DNA of 64,000 bases from Oligoflexia bacterium. Lineage in GTDB: Bacteria; Bdellovibrionota_C; UBA2361; JAFLCA01. Shown here piece by piece: positions 17,767-26,853 of this stretch. The stretch is from the NCBI GenBank assembly GCA_019694465.1, contig JAIBBV010000001.1:1-64000 (forward strand). Direction: 5' to 3'. Every line of letters begins with the position of its first letter. The first letter of the stretch is position 1. The notes beneath the pieces were generated by a model. It had not been told where the DNA came from. It made no database searches and was given only the letters and a program-made list of their open reading frames with translations. The position numbers and the translations under genes are program-made.

Positions 17767-18714
17767 ATGAACCCCAAGCTCAATTCGGATGACCCCGCTG
17801 TAAGTTGCATGACGCCCGCCCGTGCCGACATTCCGCCCGAGGAGCGTAGCAAGGTCACAATTCTTACCCTTCAAAATCAGAAAAAGCGTAAAGATAAAAC
17901 TGTTTTAGTCACCGCTTACGATTACCCACAAGCTTTGCTTGCTGATCGTGCTGGGATTGAAGTGATCATCGTAGGCGATTCGATCGGTATGACAACGTTC
18001 GGCTACAAGACAACTATCCCAGTGAAGATGGAGGATATGTTGCCGCACTGCACTGCTGTGTGGAGAGCTAACAAGAGCGCCTTCACAGTCGGAGATATGC
18101 CGTTCATGTCCTATCAGGAGTCGAACGAGCACGCGGTGCGCAATGCCGGACGCTTCATAGTGCATGGCATGGATGCGGTTAAAGTCGAAGGAGCCATGAT
18201 TGATCGCGTTAAGGCCATCTCTCAGGCTGGTATTGTGGTGATGAGTCACTTGGGGCTCACTCCGCAAACACGCGCTAAGTTGGGCGGTTATCGTGTTCAG
18301 GGCAAAACTAAAGAGCAAGTGGAAGTCATTTTGGATCAAGCTTTGCGTCTGCAAGATGCTGGCTGCAACTTCCTGCTTTTGGAGGCGGTGCCGCGCGAGT
18401 CAGCTGGTTATATCGCTAGCAAGCTCGAAATTCCAATTTATGGTATCGGCGCTGGAGATCTTGTCGATGGGCAGCTGGTGATCTTCCAAGACTTAATTGG
18501 CATGTTCTGGGAGTTTAAGAGCAAGTTCGTTAAGCGTTATTGCGAAGCCGGAAAGCTAATTCAAGATGCGCTTACTCAGTATGCTTCAGAAGTTCGTAAG
18601 GGAGTTTTTCCTGGTCCCGATAACTTCTATGAAATAAAAGATGAAGAACTAGAAAAACTACTAGCGGACGATCGCTGGAAGTACGTACTTGAAAAGGAAA
18701 AGAAAACAACATGA
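17767..18714 (+). CDS. PanB-family ketopantoate hydroxymethyltransferase homologue
   Basis: PanB transfers a hydroxymethyl group from 5,10-methylene-tetrahydrofolate to a 2-oxo acid (alpha-ketoisovalerate in CoA synthesis). The 315-residue product keeps the catalytic set: the metal ligands D71 (VGDS), D110 (VGDMPF) and E141 with K139 (VKVEG), and the general base E206 (LLLEAVP), plus GIGAG. It has an extra N-terminal tail of about 30 residues before the family start and a charged C-terminal tail. Its stop overlaps the start of a thiamine-diphosphate enzyme (ATGA). Neighbours are nucleotide-sugar genes rather than panC or panD, so it may be a paralogue acting on another 2-oxo acid; the housekeeping PanB role remains possible. 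Confidence 0.85.
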   Translation: MNPKLNSDDPAVSCMTPARADIPPEERSKVTILTLQNQKKRKDKTVLVTAYDYPQALLADRAGIEVIIVGDSIGMTTFGYKTTIPVKMEDMLPHCTAVWRANKSAFTVGDMPFMSYQESNEHAVRNAGRFIVHGMDAVKVEGAMIDRVKAISQAGIVVMSHLGLTPQTRAKLGGYRVQGKTKEQVEVILDQALRLQDAGCNFLLLEAVPRESAGYIASKLEIPIYGIGAGDLVDGQLVIFQDLIGMFWEFKSKFVKRYCEAGKLIQDALTQYASEVRKGVFPGPDNFYEIKDEELEKLLADDRWKYVLEKEKKTT

Positions 18715-20564
18715 TTAAAGTAGCCGACTTCGTTATTCAGTATCTCGCCGATTGTGGTATCAGTGACATATTTGTCGTATACGGAGCGGCTAACGGCGAT
18801 CTAATCGACGCCTTTACGCGTACGGAAAAGACTCGCTATGTAGCAGTGATGCATGAGCAAGCAGGTGGCTTTGCTGCTGAAGGCTATGCCAAAATTTCTG
18901 GTAAATTCGGCGTAGCAATAGCCACTTCTGGCCCTGGCGGGCAGAACTTCGTTACACCGATCGGTAATTGCTTTTACGATTCTGTGCCATGTCTTTTTAT
19001 TACCGGCCAGATCAACTCGAAGTTCTTGCGTCCCGATCCTGAAATTCGGCAAATCGGTTTTCAAGAGACGGACATCTGCGGCATTGTTCGCCCCATTACT
19101 AAATATGCCAGCATGCTGCGCAGTCCTGAGGATGTGAAGTTCGAGCTCGAGAAAGCCCTTTACTTAATGAAAGAAGGCCGCCCCGGTCCAGTGCTTCTAG
19201 ATATTCCTCTAGATATACAGAAGGCAAAAGTTGATCCTGACAAGCTCATCGGCTTCAATCCAAAGCTGCGCCAAGTTGGCTTTGACGATAAAGATATCGA
19301 AGAGAAGATTGAAACCTACATCAAAGATTTAAAGGCGGCTAAGCGACCTTGCCTTATGATCGGTGGCGGGGTGATGTTGGGAAACGCGGTAGAGGAATTC
19401 CGTGAGCTGGGGGAATTATTGAAAATCCCGGCTTTCCCGACATGGAATGCGCTAGACATAGTAACATCTGACTATCCTTACTATGGGGGACGGATCGGTA
19501 CATACGGTGGTGCTGGTAGAAATTTTGGTATTCAAAACACAGATCTGTTATTGGCGATAGGATCTCGCATCTCCGGTCGTATCACTGGAGGAAACGTAAA
19601 GTCCTTTGCGCGCGCTGCTAAAAAGTACGTGGTCGATGTTGATTCCGTGGCTTTGCAGCCAAAACTGCAGCAGGTGCCGTTCGATGTTTGCGTATTGAGC
19701 GATGCCAAGCAATTTATGCGCAGATTGATTGACCGGCTCAAGCAAGGGAATACTCTAAAATCACTTCCTGATTTTTCGGCTTGGACCCAAAAAGTTATTG
19801 GCTGGCGTAAGCAGTACGATCCGGTACTACCGGAATATATGAAGCCAGCTGATATCGCCAATCCATACGCATTCGCGCGTGTATTGTCGGAAGTTTTAAG
19901 GCCAGCTGACATTGTTGTGCCAGATTGTGGTGGCAATGTAGTGGTGATGAGCCACGCCTTTGAGACAAAGCATAAGCAACGCTTTTTCTCCAATCATGGG
20001 AATTCCCCAATGGGATTTTCTTTTGCTGGAGCTTTAGGCGCTTGTTTCGCTGCTAAGAAGGGGCAGCATGTAGTGTGCGTTATCGGCGATGGAGGTTTTA
20101 ACATGAATCTGCAGGAGCTGCAGACACTTGTTAATTATCGAATACCGCTCAAGACCTTCATAATGAACAACCACATTTACGGAATAACCAAGGCGTTCCA
20201 AGAGACTAACTTTGAAGGGCGTGCCGAAGCATGCGGACCAAAGGGCTATAATCCGCCTAACTTTGTGAAAATCTGTCAGGCCTATGGAGTGAAGACTGTC
20301 CTAATTGAGGGCAATGACCTGAAGAACATGCGCACGAAAATCGAAGAAGTGCTAGCAGCTCAAGAGCCTGTAGTGTGCGATGTCAATTGCCATGAGTGGC
20401 ACACATACGAACCAAAGATCGTGGGCTGGGAAACTCCGATTGAAGACATGTATCCTTATATAGACCGCGAGGAGTTCCTAAAGAACATGGCGATTGAGCC
20501 ACTGCCAACTTATAAGAATCCGGTTTACCCGAGTATTCATAAGGCAGTAAAGACGATCGAGTAG
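18711..20564 (+). CDS. Thiamine-diphosphate-dependent enzyme (acetolactate synthase-like large subunit)
   Basis: The 617-residue protein has the three-domain architecture of acetolactate synthase/pyruvate oxidase enzymes. The N-terminal Pyr domain carries the cofactor-activating Glu49 (MHEQAGGFAAEGYAK) and SGPGGQN. The central domain spans roughly 195-350. The C-terminal PP domain has GDGGFNMN near 461 and MNNHIYG, the metal/diphosphate motif. It therefore looks active in 2-oxo-acid decarboxylation or carboligation. It is translationally coupled to the PanB homologue. Relatives in surface-sugar clusters (for example YerE of yersiniose synthesis) attach two-carbon units to keto sugars, a plausible model here. 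No small regulatory subunit is present, which argues against a biosynthetic acetolactate synthase. Confidence 0.85.
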   Translation: MIKVADFVIQYLADCGISDIFVVYGAANGDLIDAFTRTEKTRYVAVMHEQAGGFAAEGYAKISGKFGVAIATSGPGGQNFVTPIGNCFYDSVPCLFITGQINSKFLRPDPEIRQIGFQETDICGIVRPITKYASMLRSPEDVKFELEKALYLMKEGRPGPVLLDIPLDIQKAKVDPDKLIGFNPKLRQVGFDDKDIEEKIETYIKDLKAAKRPCLMIGGGVMLGNAVEEFRELGELLKIPAFPTWNALDIVTSDYPYYGGRIGTYGGAGRNFGIQNTDLLLAIGSRISGRITGGNVKSFARAAKKYVVDVDSVALQPKLQQVPFDVCVLSDAKQFMRRLIDRLKQGNTLKSLPDFSAWTQKVIGWRKQYDPVLPEYMKPADIANPYAFARVLSEVLRPADIVVPDCGGNVVVMSHAFETKHKQRFFSNHGNSPMGFSFAGALGACFAAKKGQHVVCVIGDGGFNMNLQELQTLVNYRIPLKTFIMNNHIYGITKAFQETNFEGRAEACGPKGYNPPNFVKICQAYGVKTVLIEGNDLKNMRTKIEEVLAAQEPVVCDVNCHEWHTYEPKIVGWETPIEDMYPYIDREEFLKNMAIEPLPTYKNPVYPSIHKAVKTIE

Positions 20565-20676
20565 CCAGTTAGTTGCGCACTCTCTGAGAGATAGGTTACG
20601 GACCTGCCAACGCTGATAAATTTTCTCAGCAAAGCGCAAGGGAGGCACTTGTTCAGCCCTTTCGTAGCGCTTGGCC

Positions 20677-21183
20677 CTAAAGCTCTTCCCTAGTCCAGGC
20701 CGACGAAAGCGAGTCGGCATACTCGTTCCACAGCGAACCGTCATGTGCCTTTATCCAACGCAACTTGACCTTGGGGTGCTCGCCTGCCAGACGGTAGAGC
20801 TTTTGTACTAGCTCAAGGTTTTTTATCGGACCAGACTTACGCTTCCAACCATGGGCTTCCCATGACTTAGCCCAAAGGTTGATTGTATTTACGCATAGTT
20901 CACTGTCGGTGAAGACATCTACAGCTGCTTCATTCGGTAGGAGTGAAAAAGCTTCGATCAGTGCAGTAAGCTCCATACGATTGTTGGTAGTATCTGGGCT
21001 ATGTCCGTGCTTTTGGCACTTAATTTCTCCATTTTCGACCCAAACCAGGCCCCAACCGCCTGGGCCGGGATTGGGGCGAGCCCCGCCGTCGGTAAAAACC
21101 CCACTTTGGGGGCCTCCAGAATAGCGCTGAAGGACAATACGAAGAGGTAGAGATTCATCAAATTGAGGCATTTTCGTCGCCAA
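20677..21183 (-). CDS. rnhA: Ribonuclease HI
   Basis: RNase HI cleaves the RNA strand of RNA-DNA hybrids. The 168-residue product keeps the four catalytic acids: D32 (TDGGARPNPG), E72 (NNRMEL), D94 (FTDS) and D158 (NEYAD), plus H148 of the flexible loop (KAHDG). An extra 25 residues precede the family core. It lies on the opposite strand between the TPP enzyme and the SDR gene, interrupting what otherwise looks like a run of nucleotide-sugar genes, so those genes need at least two promoters. Confidence 0.93.
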   Translation of the reverse strand: MATKMPQFDESLPLRIVLQRYSGGPQSGVFTDGGARPNPGPGGWGLVWVENGEIKCQKHGHSPDTTNNRMELTALIEAFSLLPNEAAVDVFTDSELCVNTINLWAKSWEAHGWKRKSGPIKNLELVQKLYRLAGEHPKVKLRWIKAHDGSLWNEYADSLSSAWTREEL

Positions 21184-21313
21184 ATCAAATAGTTAAGCTT
21201 ATCTAAATTATCAAGCAGTCTAGCGACTTCCTGCATCAAAAAGAGAGAGTAGTCCGTCTCTCTGCGAACAGGAATCTCGCGAGATGACATTTAGCAATAG
21301 CAAGAGAGGACTC

Positions 21314-22252
21314 ATGTCTACAAGCGTACTCGTTACCGGCGGGGCCGGATATCTTGGTTCAATCCTAACCGAGCATCTACTCACGGCAGGATACCGTGTA
21401 ACTGTGCTCGACAACCTGCTTTTCGGGCAGCAGCCGCATTATGCCTTCTGCGCAAATCCCAATTACGACTTTGTCTTTGGCGATGTGCGTGATGAGCGTA
21501 CGGTTAACAAGTTGGTCAAGGGCGCTGATGTCATCATTCCATTGGCGGCAATTGTAGGCGCCCCTGCTTGTGATCGCGATCCCTGGATGGCCAAAGGCGT
21601 TAACTTTGATGCCATCAAGATGATAAACCGTGCGCGTTCCAAGAATCAGTTGATGATTTATCCAACTACAAATTCTGGATATGGCACTAAGAGCGGAGAT
21701 GTATTTTGTACAGAGGAGACCCCGCTTGAGCCCATATCGCTATATGGTCAAACCAAAGTAGACGCCGAAGCTGAGGTGCTATCTACAGAAAATGGCATGA
21801 CTCTGAGGCTGGCCACAGTTTTTGGCTTGTCTCCGCGGCCACGCTTAGACCTGCTGGTAAATTACTTTACCTACATGGCTGTGATGGAAGGTTACATAGT
21901 CATTTTTGAAAAGGATTTTAAACGCAACTTCGTGCATGTTCGTGATGTGGCTGATTGTTTCATGCATTGTATCCAAAACAGCAAGAAGATGGTTGGTCGG
22001 GCCTTTAACGTGGGGCTAGATGCCGCCAACGTCTCGAAGGAAGGACTGGCCTTGAAGATTAAGGAGCATATCCCGAACTTCTATATCCATTTCTCTGAGG
22101 TCGGATCAGATCCTGATAAGCGTAACTATGTAGTTTCGAATCAGCGTCTTCGTGAGGCTGGGTTCGAAGCCAAGCGCTCACTGGATGACGGAATTAAAGA
22201 GCTAATAAAAGGATATCGCTTCTTGAAGCGATCGCCGCTCAAGAACGTGTAG
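21314..22252 (+). CDS. NAD-dependent sugar-nucleotide epimerase/dehydratase (SDR)
   Basis: The 312-residue extended SDR has GGAGYLG at 9-15, VLDNLLFGQ for the adenine ribose, and catalytic Y144-G-Q-T-K148 with TTNSGYG supplying the Ser/Thr. It likely oxidises, epimerises or dehydrates an NDP-sugar. The start preceded by GAGAGGA is chosen over one ten codons earlier because it begins at the family start. It is followed 7 bases later by the nucleotidyltransferase and then by the sugar kinase, giving a compact activation and modification unit. The sugar is unknown. Confidence 0.85.
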   Translation: MSTSVLVTGGAGYLGSILTEHLLTAGYRVTVLDNLLFGQQPHYAFCANPNYDFVFGDVRDERTVNKLVKGADVIIPLAAIVGAPACDRDPWMAKGVNFDAIKMINRARSKNQLMIYPTTNSGYGTKSGDVFCTEETPLEPISLYGQTKVDAEAEVLSTENGMTLRLATVFGLSPRPRLDLLVNYFTYMAVMEGYIVIFEKDFKRNFVHVRDVADCFMHCIQNSKKMVGRAFNVGLDAANVSKEGLALKIKEHIPNFYIHFSEVGSDPDKRNYVVSNQRLREAGFEAKRSLDDGIKELIKGYRFLKRSPLKNV

Positions 22253-22259
22253 GTAAGGA

Positions 22260-23030
22260 ATGACTCAAAAGGCAGAAACCAACATTGTCGTATCGGGTGA
22301 GCAGGTCACCGCAGTTGTTCTTGCCGGAGGTTTGGGCACGCGGCTACGCACTGTGGTGGCCGATCGCCCAAAGGTGTTGGCGCAGGTTAGTGGCCGTCCG
22401 TTCATTGAGTATATTCTTGACCAGGTCATCTCAGCTGAGGTGAAGCAGGCTGTCCTGTGTGTCGGATATCTAGCTGAGCAGATTGAAGAGCAATTGGGCA
22501 GCAAGTACAAGGCGCTCCAGCTCTCATACTCACGAGAAAAAGCTCTACTTGGTACAGCCGGAGCGCTTAGATTCGCTCTACAACAAGTCAAAACCGAGTA
22601 CTTAATGGTGATGAATGGCGACTCATACTGTGAGTGCGACTTCTCAGAATTTTTGCGCTTCCACTTTTCTATGCAGTCACGCGCCAGCATGTTGCTTACG
22701 AAAGTTGGCGACACGCGCCGCTATGGGCGAGTGTTAGTTGGGGAGCGTGGCGAGATCTCTGCCTTCGAGGAGAAGGGCATAAATGATGGAGAAGGCTGGA
22801 TTAATGCTGGTACGTACCTAATCCATCGCGATTTGATCAAGGAGATACCACTAGGGCGTACTATCTCTCTAGAGCGTGAAATTTTTCCCAATTGGATTGG
22901 AAAAAGTTTTTTTGGATTTTGTATGCCACAGGGCAAGTTCATAGATATCGGGACACCGCAGTCATATGAGCAAGCCCAGGATATGTTTGAGGGCGAAGCT
23001 AAGGATAATTCAGCGTTGATTGAAGGTTGA
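22260..23030 (+). CDS. Sugar-1-phosphate nucleotidyltransferase (HddC-like)
   Basis: The 256-residue protein has the pyrophosphorylase loop LAGGLGTRLR at 21-30, RPKVLAQVSGRPFIEY and the metal site MNGDS. The wording of these motifs and the short length resemble HddC, the D-glycero-alpha-D-manno-heptose-1-phosphate guanylyltransferase. It would activate the sugar 1-phosphate made by the kinase encoded next. TAAGGA sits directly before the ATG. Its substrate could be a hexose, since HddC-like proteins are not strictly separable from other NTP transferases by eye. Confidence 0.82.
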   Translation: MTQKAETNIVVSGEQVTAVVLAGGLGTRLRTVVADRPKVLAQVSGRPFIEYILDQVISAEVKQAVLCVGYLAEQIEEQLGSKYKALQLSYSREKALLGTAGALRFALQQVKTEYLMVMNGDSYCECDFSEFLRFHFSMQSRASMLLTKVGDTRRYGRVLVGERGEISAFEEKGINDGEGWINAGTYLIHRDLIKEIPLGRTISLEREIFPNWIGKSFFGFCMPQGKFIDIGTPQSYEQAQDMFEGEAKDNSALIEG

Positions 23031-23086
23031 GAGCCTTATACAGGAGGAAGAATTTCTCTTGTAAGGTTTGGATTGGGGAGGTTGGT

Positions 23087-24145
23087 ATGATTATTTCACG
23101 CACTCCGTACAGAGTATCACTCTTCGGAGGCGGCACAGATTTTCCAGCTTGGTACCACCGTCACGGTGGTTCAGTCGTATCTACATCGATAGATAAGTAC
23201 TGCTACTTAACCTGCAGGCATTTGCCCCCATTCTTCGAACACAAACATCGCGTTGTGTGGTCTAAGATTGAGAATACAAATGAAACGTCTGAGATCTCGC
23301 ACCCTGCCGTACGCGCAGTGATGGAGCATTTGGAGCTTTCGCGTGGAGTTGAGATTCATCACGTTGGTGACTTGCCAGCGCGTAGTGGAATGGGCTCTTC
23401 TTCGGCATTTACAGTTGGGCTGTTAAATGCGTGTTATGCGCTAAAAGGACGCCTGATCAATAAGCACGACCTGTCTATGGAGGCGATCCACATTGAGCAG
23501 AATGTGCTTAAAGAAAATGTGGGCTCCCAGGATCAAGTTTCTGCTGCTTATGGCGGCTTTAATCGCATCGATTTTCATCCGACTGGGGAGATCTCGGTTA
23601 CTCCTATTACTTTGTCACGCGATCGCATTCGAGAGCTTAATAATCACTTGATGCTGTTCTATACGGGCATTAAGCGCACTAGTTCCGATGTGACGCAGAA
23701 ATTTATTGAGTCCTTAGATGCCAAGCGCCGTCAGCTACGCATCATGAAGGACTTGGTTGATGAAAGTATTGCCATCTTGAATAGCAATCAGAGTATTTTG
23801 TCCTTTGGCGAGCTTTTACATGAGGCCTGGGATGTAAAGCGTGGATTTAGCGATAAAGTTTCTAATCCAGATGTTGATAAGCTGCATGCCGAGGCCATTG
23901 AAGCTGGCGCAATCGGGGGCAAGCTGACGGGAGCCGGTGGTGGAGGTTTCTTGCTTTTATTCGTTCCTCCGGAAAAACAGCGCCGAGTACGCGAGGCTCT
24001 GAATCGTTTCATCCATGTTCCGTTTAATTTTGAATTTTCAGGCAGCCAAATTATTTTTGCCGATCATGATGCGGATTACACGGCTGAGGCAATCGCTCGT
24101 GTATTTCAGCCAATTCAGGCTTTCCGAGAGCTGGCTGATAAGTAG
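23087..24145 (+). CDS. GHMP-family sugar kinase (HddA-like, heptose-7-phosphate kinase)
   Basis: The 352-residue GHMP kinase shows the HddA-type N-terminus ISRTPYRVSLFGGGTDFP, the phosphate loop PARSGMGSSSAF near 98-109 and the C-terminal GKLTGAGGGGF motif. HddA phosphorylates D-glycero-D-manno-heptose 7-phosphate at C1. The start is set at the ATG preceded by GGGGAGG; an upstream in-frame ATG would add 20 residues without similarity. Together with the HddC-like gene it suggests a GDP-heptose-type route, although GmhA isomerase and GmhB phosphatase genes are not in the window. Confidence 0.85.
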   Translation: MIISRTPYRVSLFGGGTDFPAWYHRHGGSVVSTSIDKYCYLTCRHLPPFFEHKHRVVWSKIENTNETSEISHPAVRAVMEHLELSRGVEIHHVGDLPARSGMGSSSAFTVGLLNACYALKGRLINKHDLSMEAIHIEQNVLKENVGSQDQVSAAYGGFNRIDFHPTGEISVTPITLSRDRIRELNNHLMLFYTGIKRTSSDVTQKFIESLDAKRRQLRIMKDLVDESIAILNSNQSILSFGELLHEAWDVKRGFSDKVSNPDVDKLHAEAIEAGAIGGKLTGAGGGGFLLLFVPPEKQRRVREALNRFIHVPFNFEFSGSQIIFADHDADYTAEAIARVFQPIQAFRELADK

Positions 24146-24229
24146 AGACTTGGAGCCTATAACGAAAATACCCTAGCCAGCCTAACGGGCTTGTTTGGCT
24201 CGGCTGAAGCTTGGAAATATTTTCGGAAA

Positions 24230-25306
24230 TCACTCACATATGTGTTTAAGCCACAGAATTTTTGGCTTGTAGTCGCGCTGTTTAACGCGCAATGTTTTGA
24301 TCACCTGCCAGTTGGATTGAGATTGGAGCGCTTGCTCTAGCTCGTCAATGCCCTGCGTAATCAGTATTAGTTTTGCATCTGGTGCCGCAATGCGCGCAGC
24401 CTCTTTTAGTGTAGCAGCGTAAAGTTGTGGCAGATCTGCTTTCTCCCCTACCCTGCGTCCCCAGGGCAGGTCGGCGCACAGAGCTTCGAAGCTTTGATCG
24501 GAGAACGGTAGCCTGGCGCAGTCAGCTTTGATGAGTTTGACAGGCGCTTTAATCGTAGCAAGGTTCTTGTGCGCCTTGCTGAGCACTTCTTCGTTGATAT
24601 CAACTCCAGTGAGTTCAATCTCAGTGTCTGTTTCCTCGGCCAGTGCAGCTGCTTCGGCCAACAGAGTGCCAGAGCCACACATAAGATTGACGAGGCGTTT
24701 GGGGGAAGACGCGGAGCAGTCTTCGAGCATAGCTGCAGCAATGCAAGCATTGAGTGCCCCGGGAAAATTCTCTTTGCGCCACGCGCGTGCCGAGAGCGGC
24801 CTGGCCGTAAGGCGCATGAGCATGTCCCAGCCGAAATTCTTCACGGCGGACCGCCTGAAGCGAATTACCAAGTCGCCATCCTCCTGGTCTTGTACGAGTC
24901 CAGTTTGCTCGCGAATGAAACTTGCAATGCGCTGGAAGGCCGGCGAGTCACTACCAGCTGCTCCTATTCGAAAGGCTTTAAAGGTGCCCTTGGCTGCACT
25001 GGTCAGAACGGACCTCAATTCGCGCGCAAATATCTGCTTGGCCTGGCCTTGTAGCAGTGATTGAGGGCGCGGCAACTTAAAATACACTAGCTTAAACATA
25101 GCTACTGGAAGGCGTAGTTTTAGAAGTTGTGTTGAATCTCCATTGAAAGTGAACGTTAGGCGGTCTGGAGCGGATGCGCCTCGATATTCGATAGAGCGTC
25201 CAAACTTTCGCATTAGCTCGTTCTTAAATAACGGAACTAGGCCGTCTAGCACTTCTGCTTCATATAGCTCTTCACGCCGGCTTGATTTTAAGTTTGAATG
25301 AGGCAT
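24230..25306 (-). CDS. THUMP-domain RNA methyltransferase (Trm14/TrmN/RlmL-like)
   Basis: The 358-residue protein begins with a ferredoxin-like/THUMP region (about 10-160), followed by a methyltransferase core with NLMCGSGTLLAEAA near residue 205, GVDINEEVL and the catalytic loop DLPWGRRVG near 278. That D-L-P-W/F-G pattern is typical of N2-guanine methyltransferases of the Trm14/TrmN group acting on tRNA position 6, and of the rRNA enzyme RlmL. The target cannot be fixed. It is divergent from yjbQ with about a dozen bases between the proposed starts, so both 5' regions overlap. Confidence 0.85.
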   Translation of the reverse strand: MPHSNLKSSRREELYEAEVLDGLVPLFKNELMRKFGRSIEYRGASAPDRLTFTFNGDSTQLLKLRLPVAMFKLVYFKLPRPQSLLQGQAKQIFARELRSVLTSAAKGTFKAFRIGAAGSDSPAFQRIASFIREQTGLVQDQEDGDLVIRFRRSAVKNFGWDMLMRLTARPLSARAWRKENFPGALNACIAAAMLEDCSASSPKRLVNLMCGSGTLLAEAAALAEETDTEIELTGVDINEEVLSKAHKNLATIKAPVKLIKADCARLPFSDQSFEALCADLPWGRRVGEKADLPQLYAATLKEAARIAAPDAKLILITQGIDELEQALQSQSNWQVIKTLRVKQRDYKPKILWLKHICE

Positions 25307-25318
25307 TGGTAAGTCTAC

Positions 25319-25756
25319 TTGGAGCTATTCACAGTGAAATCTCATACTCGACAGTTATCTTTACATGTTCCAGCTCGTACGGGACTGGTGAACATTACCC
25401 CGGACGTAGAAAAAGCGGTTGAGGAAAGTGGGGTACAGGAAGGGCTGTGTCTTGTCAACTCGATGCACATTACCTCAAGTGTATTCATTAATGACGATGA
25501 AGTTGGTCTTCATCATGACTACCTAAAGTGGTTAGAACAGTTGGCGCCGTTTGATGCTAGCCCATCACGATATCACCACAATCGCACCGGTGAGGATAAT
25601 GCCGATGCTCACCTGAAGCGGCAGATAATGGGAAGAGAAGTTGTCATCGCTATCACCAAGGGGCATTTAGATTTTGGCCCCTGGGAGCAGATTTTCTATG
25701 GAGAATTTGATGGGCTACGCGACAAGCGAGTTCTAATTAAGATAATCGGCGAATAG
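25319..25756 (+). CDS. YjbQ/UPF0047 family protein (secondary thiamine-phosphate synthase-like)
   Basis: The 145-residue single-domain protein has the UPF0047 signature block [45 protein letters not shown] and the C-terminal [14 protein letters not shown]. coli YjbQ has weak thiamine-phosphate synthase activity, but the physiological role of the family is unsettled. The start appears to be TTG, because in-frame ATG codons upstream are closed by a stop; GTG five codons later is an alternative. The conserved His residues that bind metal are present. Confidence 0.85.
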   Translation: MELFTVKSHTRQLSLHVPARTGLVNITPDVEKAVEESGVQEGLCLVNSMHITSSVFINDDEVGLHHDYLKWLEQLAPFDASPSRYHHNRTGEDNADAHLKRQIMGREVVIAITKGHLDFGPWEQIFYGEFDGLRDKRVLIKIIGE

Positions 25757-25865
25757 AGTGTTGAGCTTCTAAAAATGCCCTAGCTAAACTTAGGCGACGA
25801 GCAATACGAAGCGTACCTCGGGTTTAGCGTTAAGAAATGGCTGCTAGTCTCAATCCGTTATTGGA

Positions 25866-26735
25866 TTAACCAACATTAGACAAGTTTAGGTAGCTGAATT
25901 CAGAGGCACGCACTGCAAACTCGGCCTTCCAACGCGCGTGGTCGGAAATAATTGTGCGTGCGTATTTCATGGTAGAGCCAGGTACGCGTGAGCGTTGCTC
26001 TAGAGCTTTGATTAAATTGCTTGGACCCCAGTTGTAGGCGATCAGCATTTGTTCGCGATTTCCGTCAAACATTTCCTCTAAGTACTTCAGATAGGCGGTG
26101 CCTAGTTTGATATTGTAGTAAGGATCTTTGAGCCGCGCTGTTCCATCCCAGTTCAGAGCAGAACGCTTAGAGATATACTTTGCTGTGTCAGGCATTAGTT
26201 GCATTAAGCCCTGAGCGCCTGCATAGGAAAGAGCTTTGTGATTGAAGGCGCTTTCACTCTTAATAACAGCGGCTACAAAGAATGGATCTAAATCCAACTT
26301 ACGGCTCTCAAGCACAATCGCATATGCGAGCCGATGTAGCTTGTTAACGTCGGAGCGTGTCGATCGGATAATTTCAGATACATAGTGTACCTGCGCTGCC
26401 ATTTTGCGCTTCTCTTGGGTATTCAGGCGCGACAGAAAAGCATCTTTGTCGCTAGGCGCATAGGCGCTTGCCGTAATTGGAAGGTAGTCGTCCTCCGATA
26501 CCCGTGGCAACACGGAGTGCTTGAGGCTGCCCAAAAGTAAAATCACACAAAACAGACAAGTTATTGCGCCGACGACTATAAGCGAAGAAATCGCATCACG
26601 TCTCCAAAAAGGCGTATTAATAGATAGAACACCTGGGAGCCCAGCGCGGCTTATTTTTATCTCTGGATTTAGAGCGAGGCTCGGGCGAGCTCGCAATGCG
26701 AGGGCTGAGGTTCCCTTATAAGCGACTGCATTCAT
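25866..26735 (-). CDS. Membrane-anchored lytic transglycosylase (SLT domain)
   Basis: The 289-residue protein has a cytoplasmic N-terminus, one membrane helix at about 50-70 and a periplasmic SLT lysozyme-like domain from about 135. The catalytic Glu161 lies in IKSESAFN, followed by YAGAQGLMQLMPDTA and AYNWGPSNL, as in Slt70/MltC relatives. It would cleave the glycan strand of peptidoglycan to 1,6-anhydro products. A single-pass anchor instead of a lipobox makes it unlike MltC or EmtA. It stands alone, divergent from mnmG. Confidence 0.9.
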   Translation of the reverse strand: MNAVAYKGTSALALRARPSLALNPEIKISRAGLPGVLSINTPFWRRDAISSLIVVGAITCLFCVILLLGSLKHSVLPRVSEDDYLPITASAYAPSDKDAFLSRLNTQEKRKMAAQVHYVSEIIRSTRSDVNKLHRLAYAIVLESRKLDLDPFFVAAVIKSESAFNHKALSYAGAQGLMQLMPDTAKYISKRSALNWDGTARLKDPYYNIKLGTAYLKYLEEMFDGNREQMLIAYNWGPSNLIKALEQRSRVPGSTMKYARTIISDHARWKAEFAVRASEFSYLNLSNVG

Positions 26736-26853
26736 AAGCCACTCAGATAAAGAGGACAGGCCAAAGGCACACCCTCATATCGCTTCCACAGGGTCAGATG
26801 ATTCAAGTTCCCTGCCAGGTTCTGGGCGGAACATACGACTAAGTGGGGACCAA

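Noticed and set aside
24528..25064. Two overlapping plus-strand frames opposite the THUMP methyltransferase
   Set aside because: Low-complexity translation and no ribosome binding site; the minus-strand gene explains the openness.
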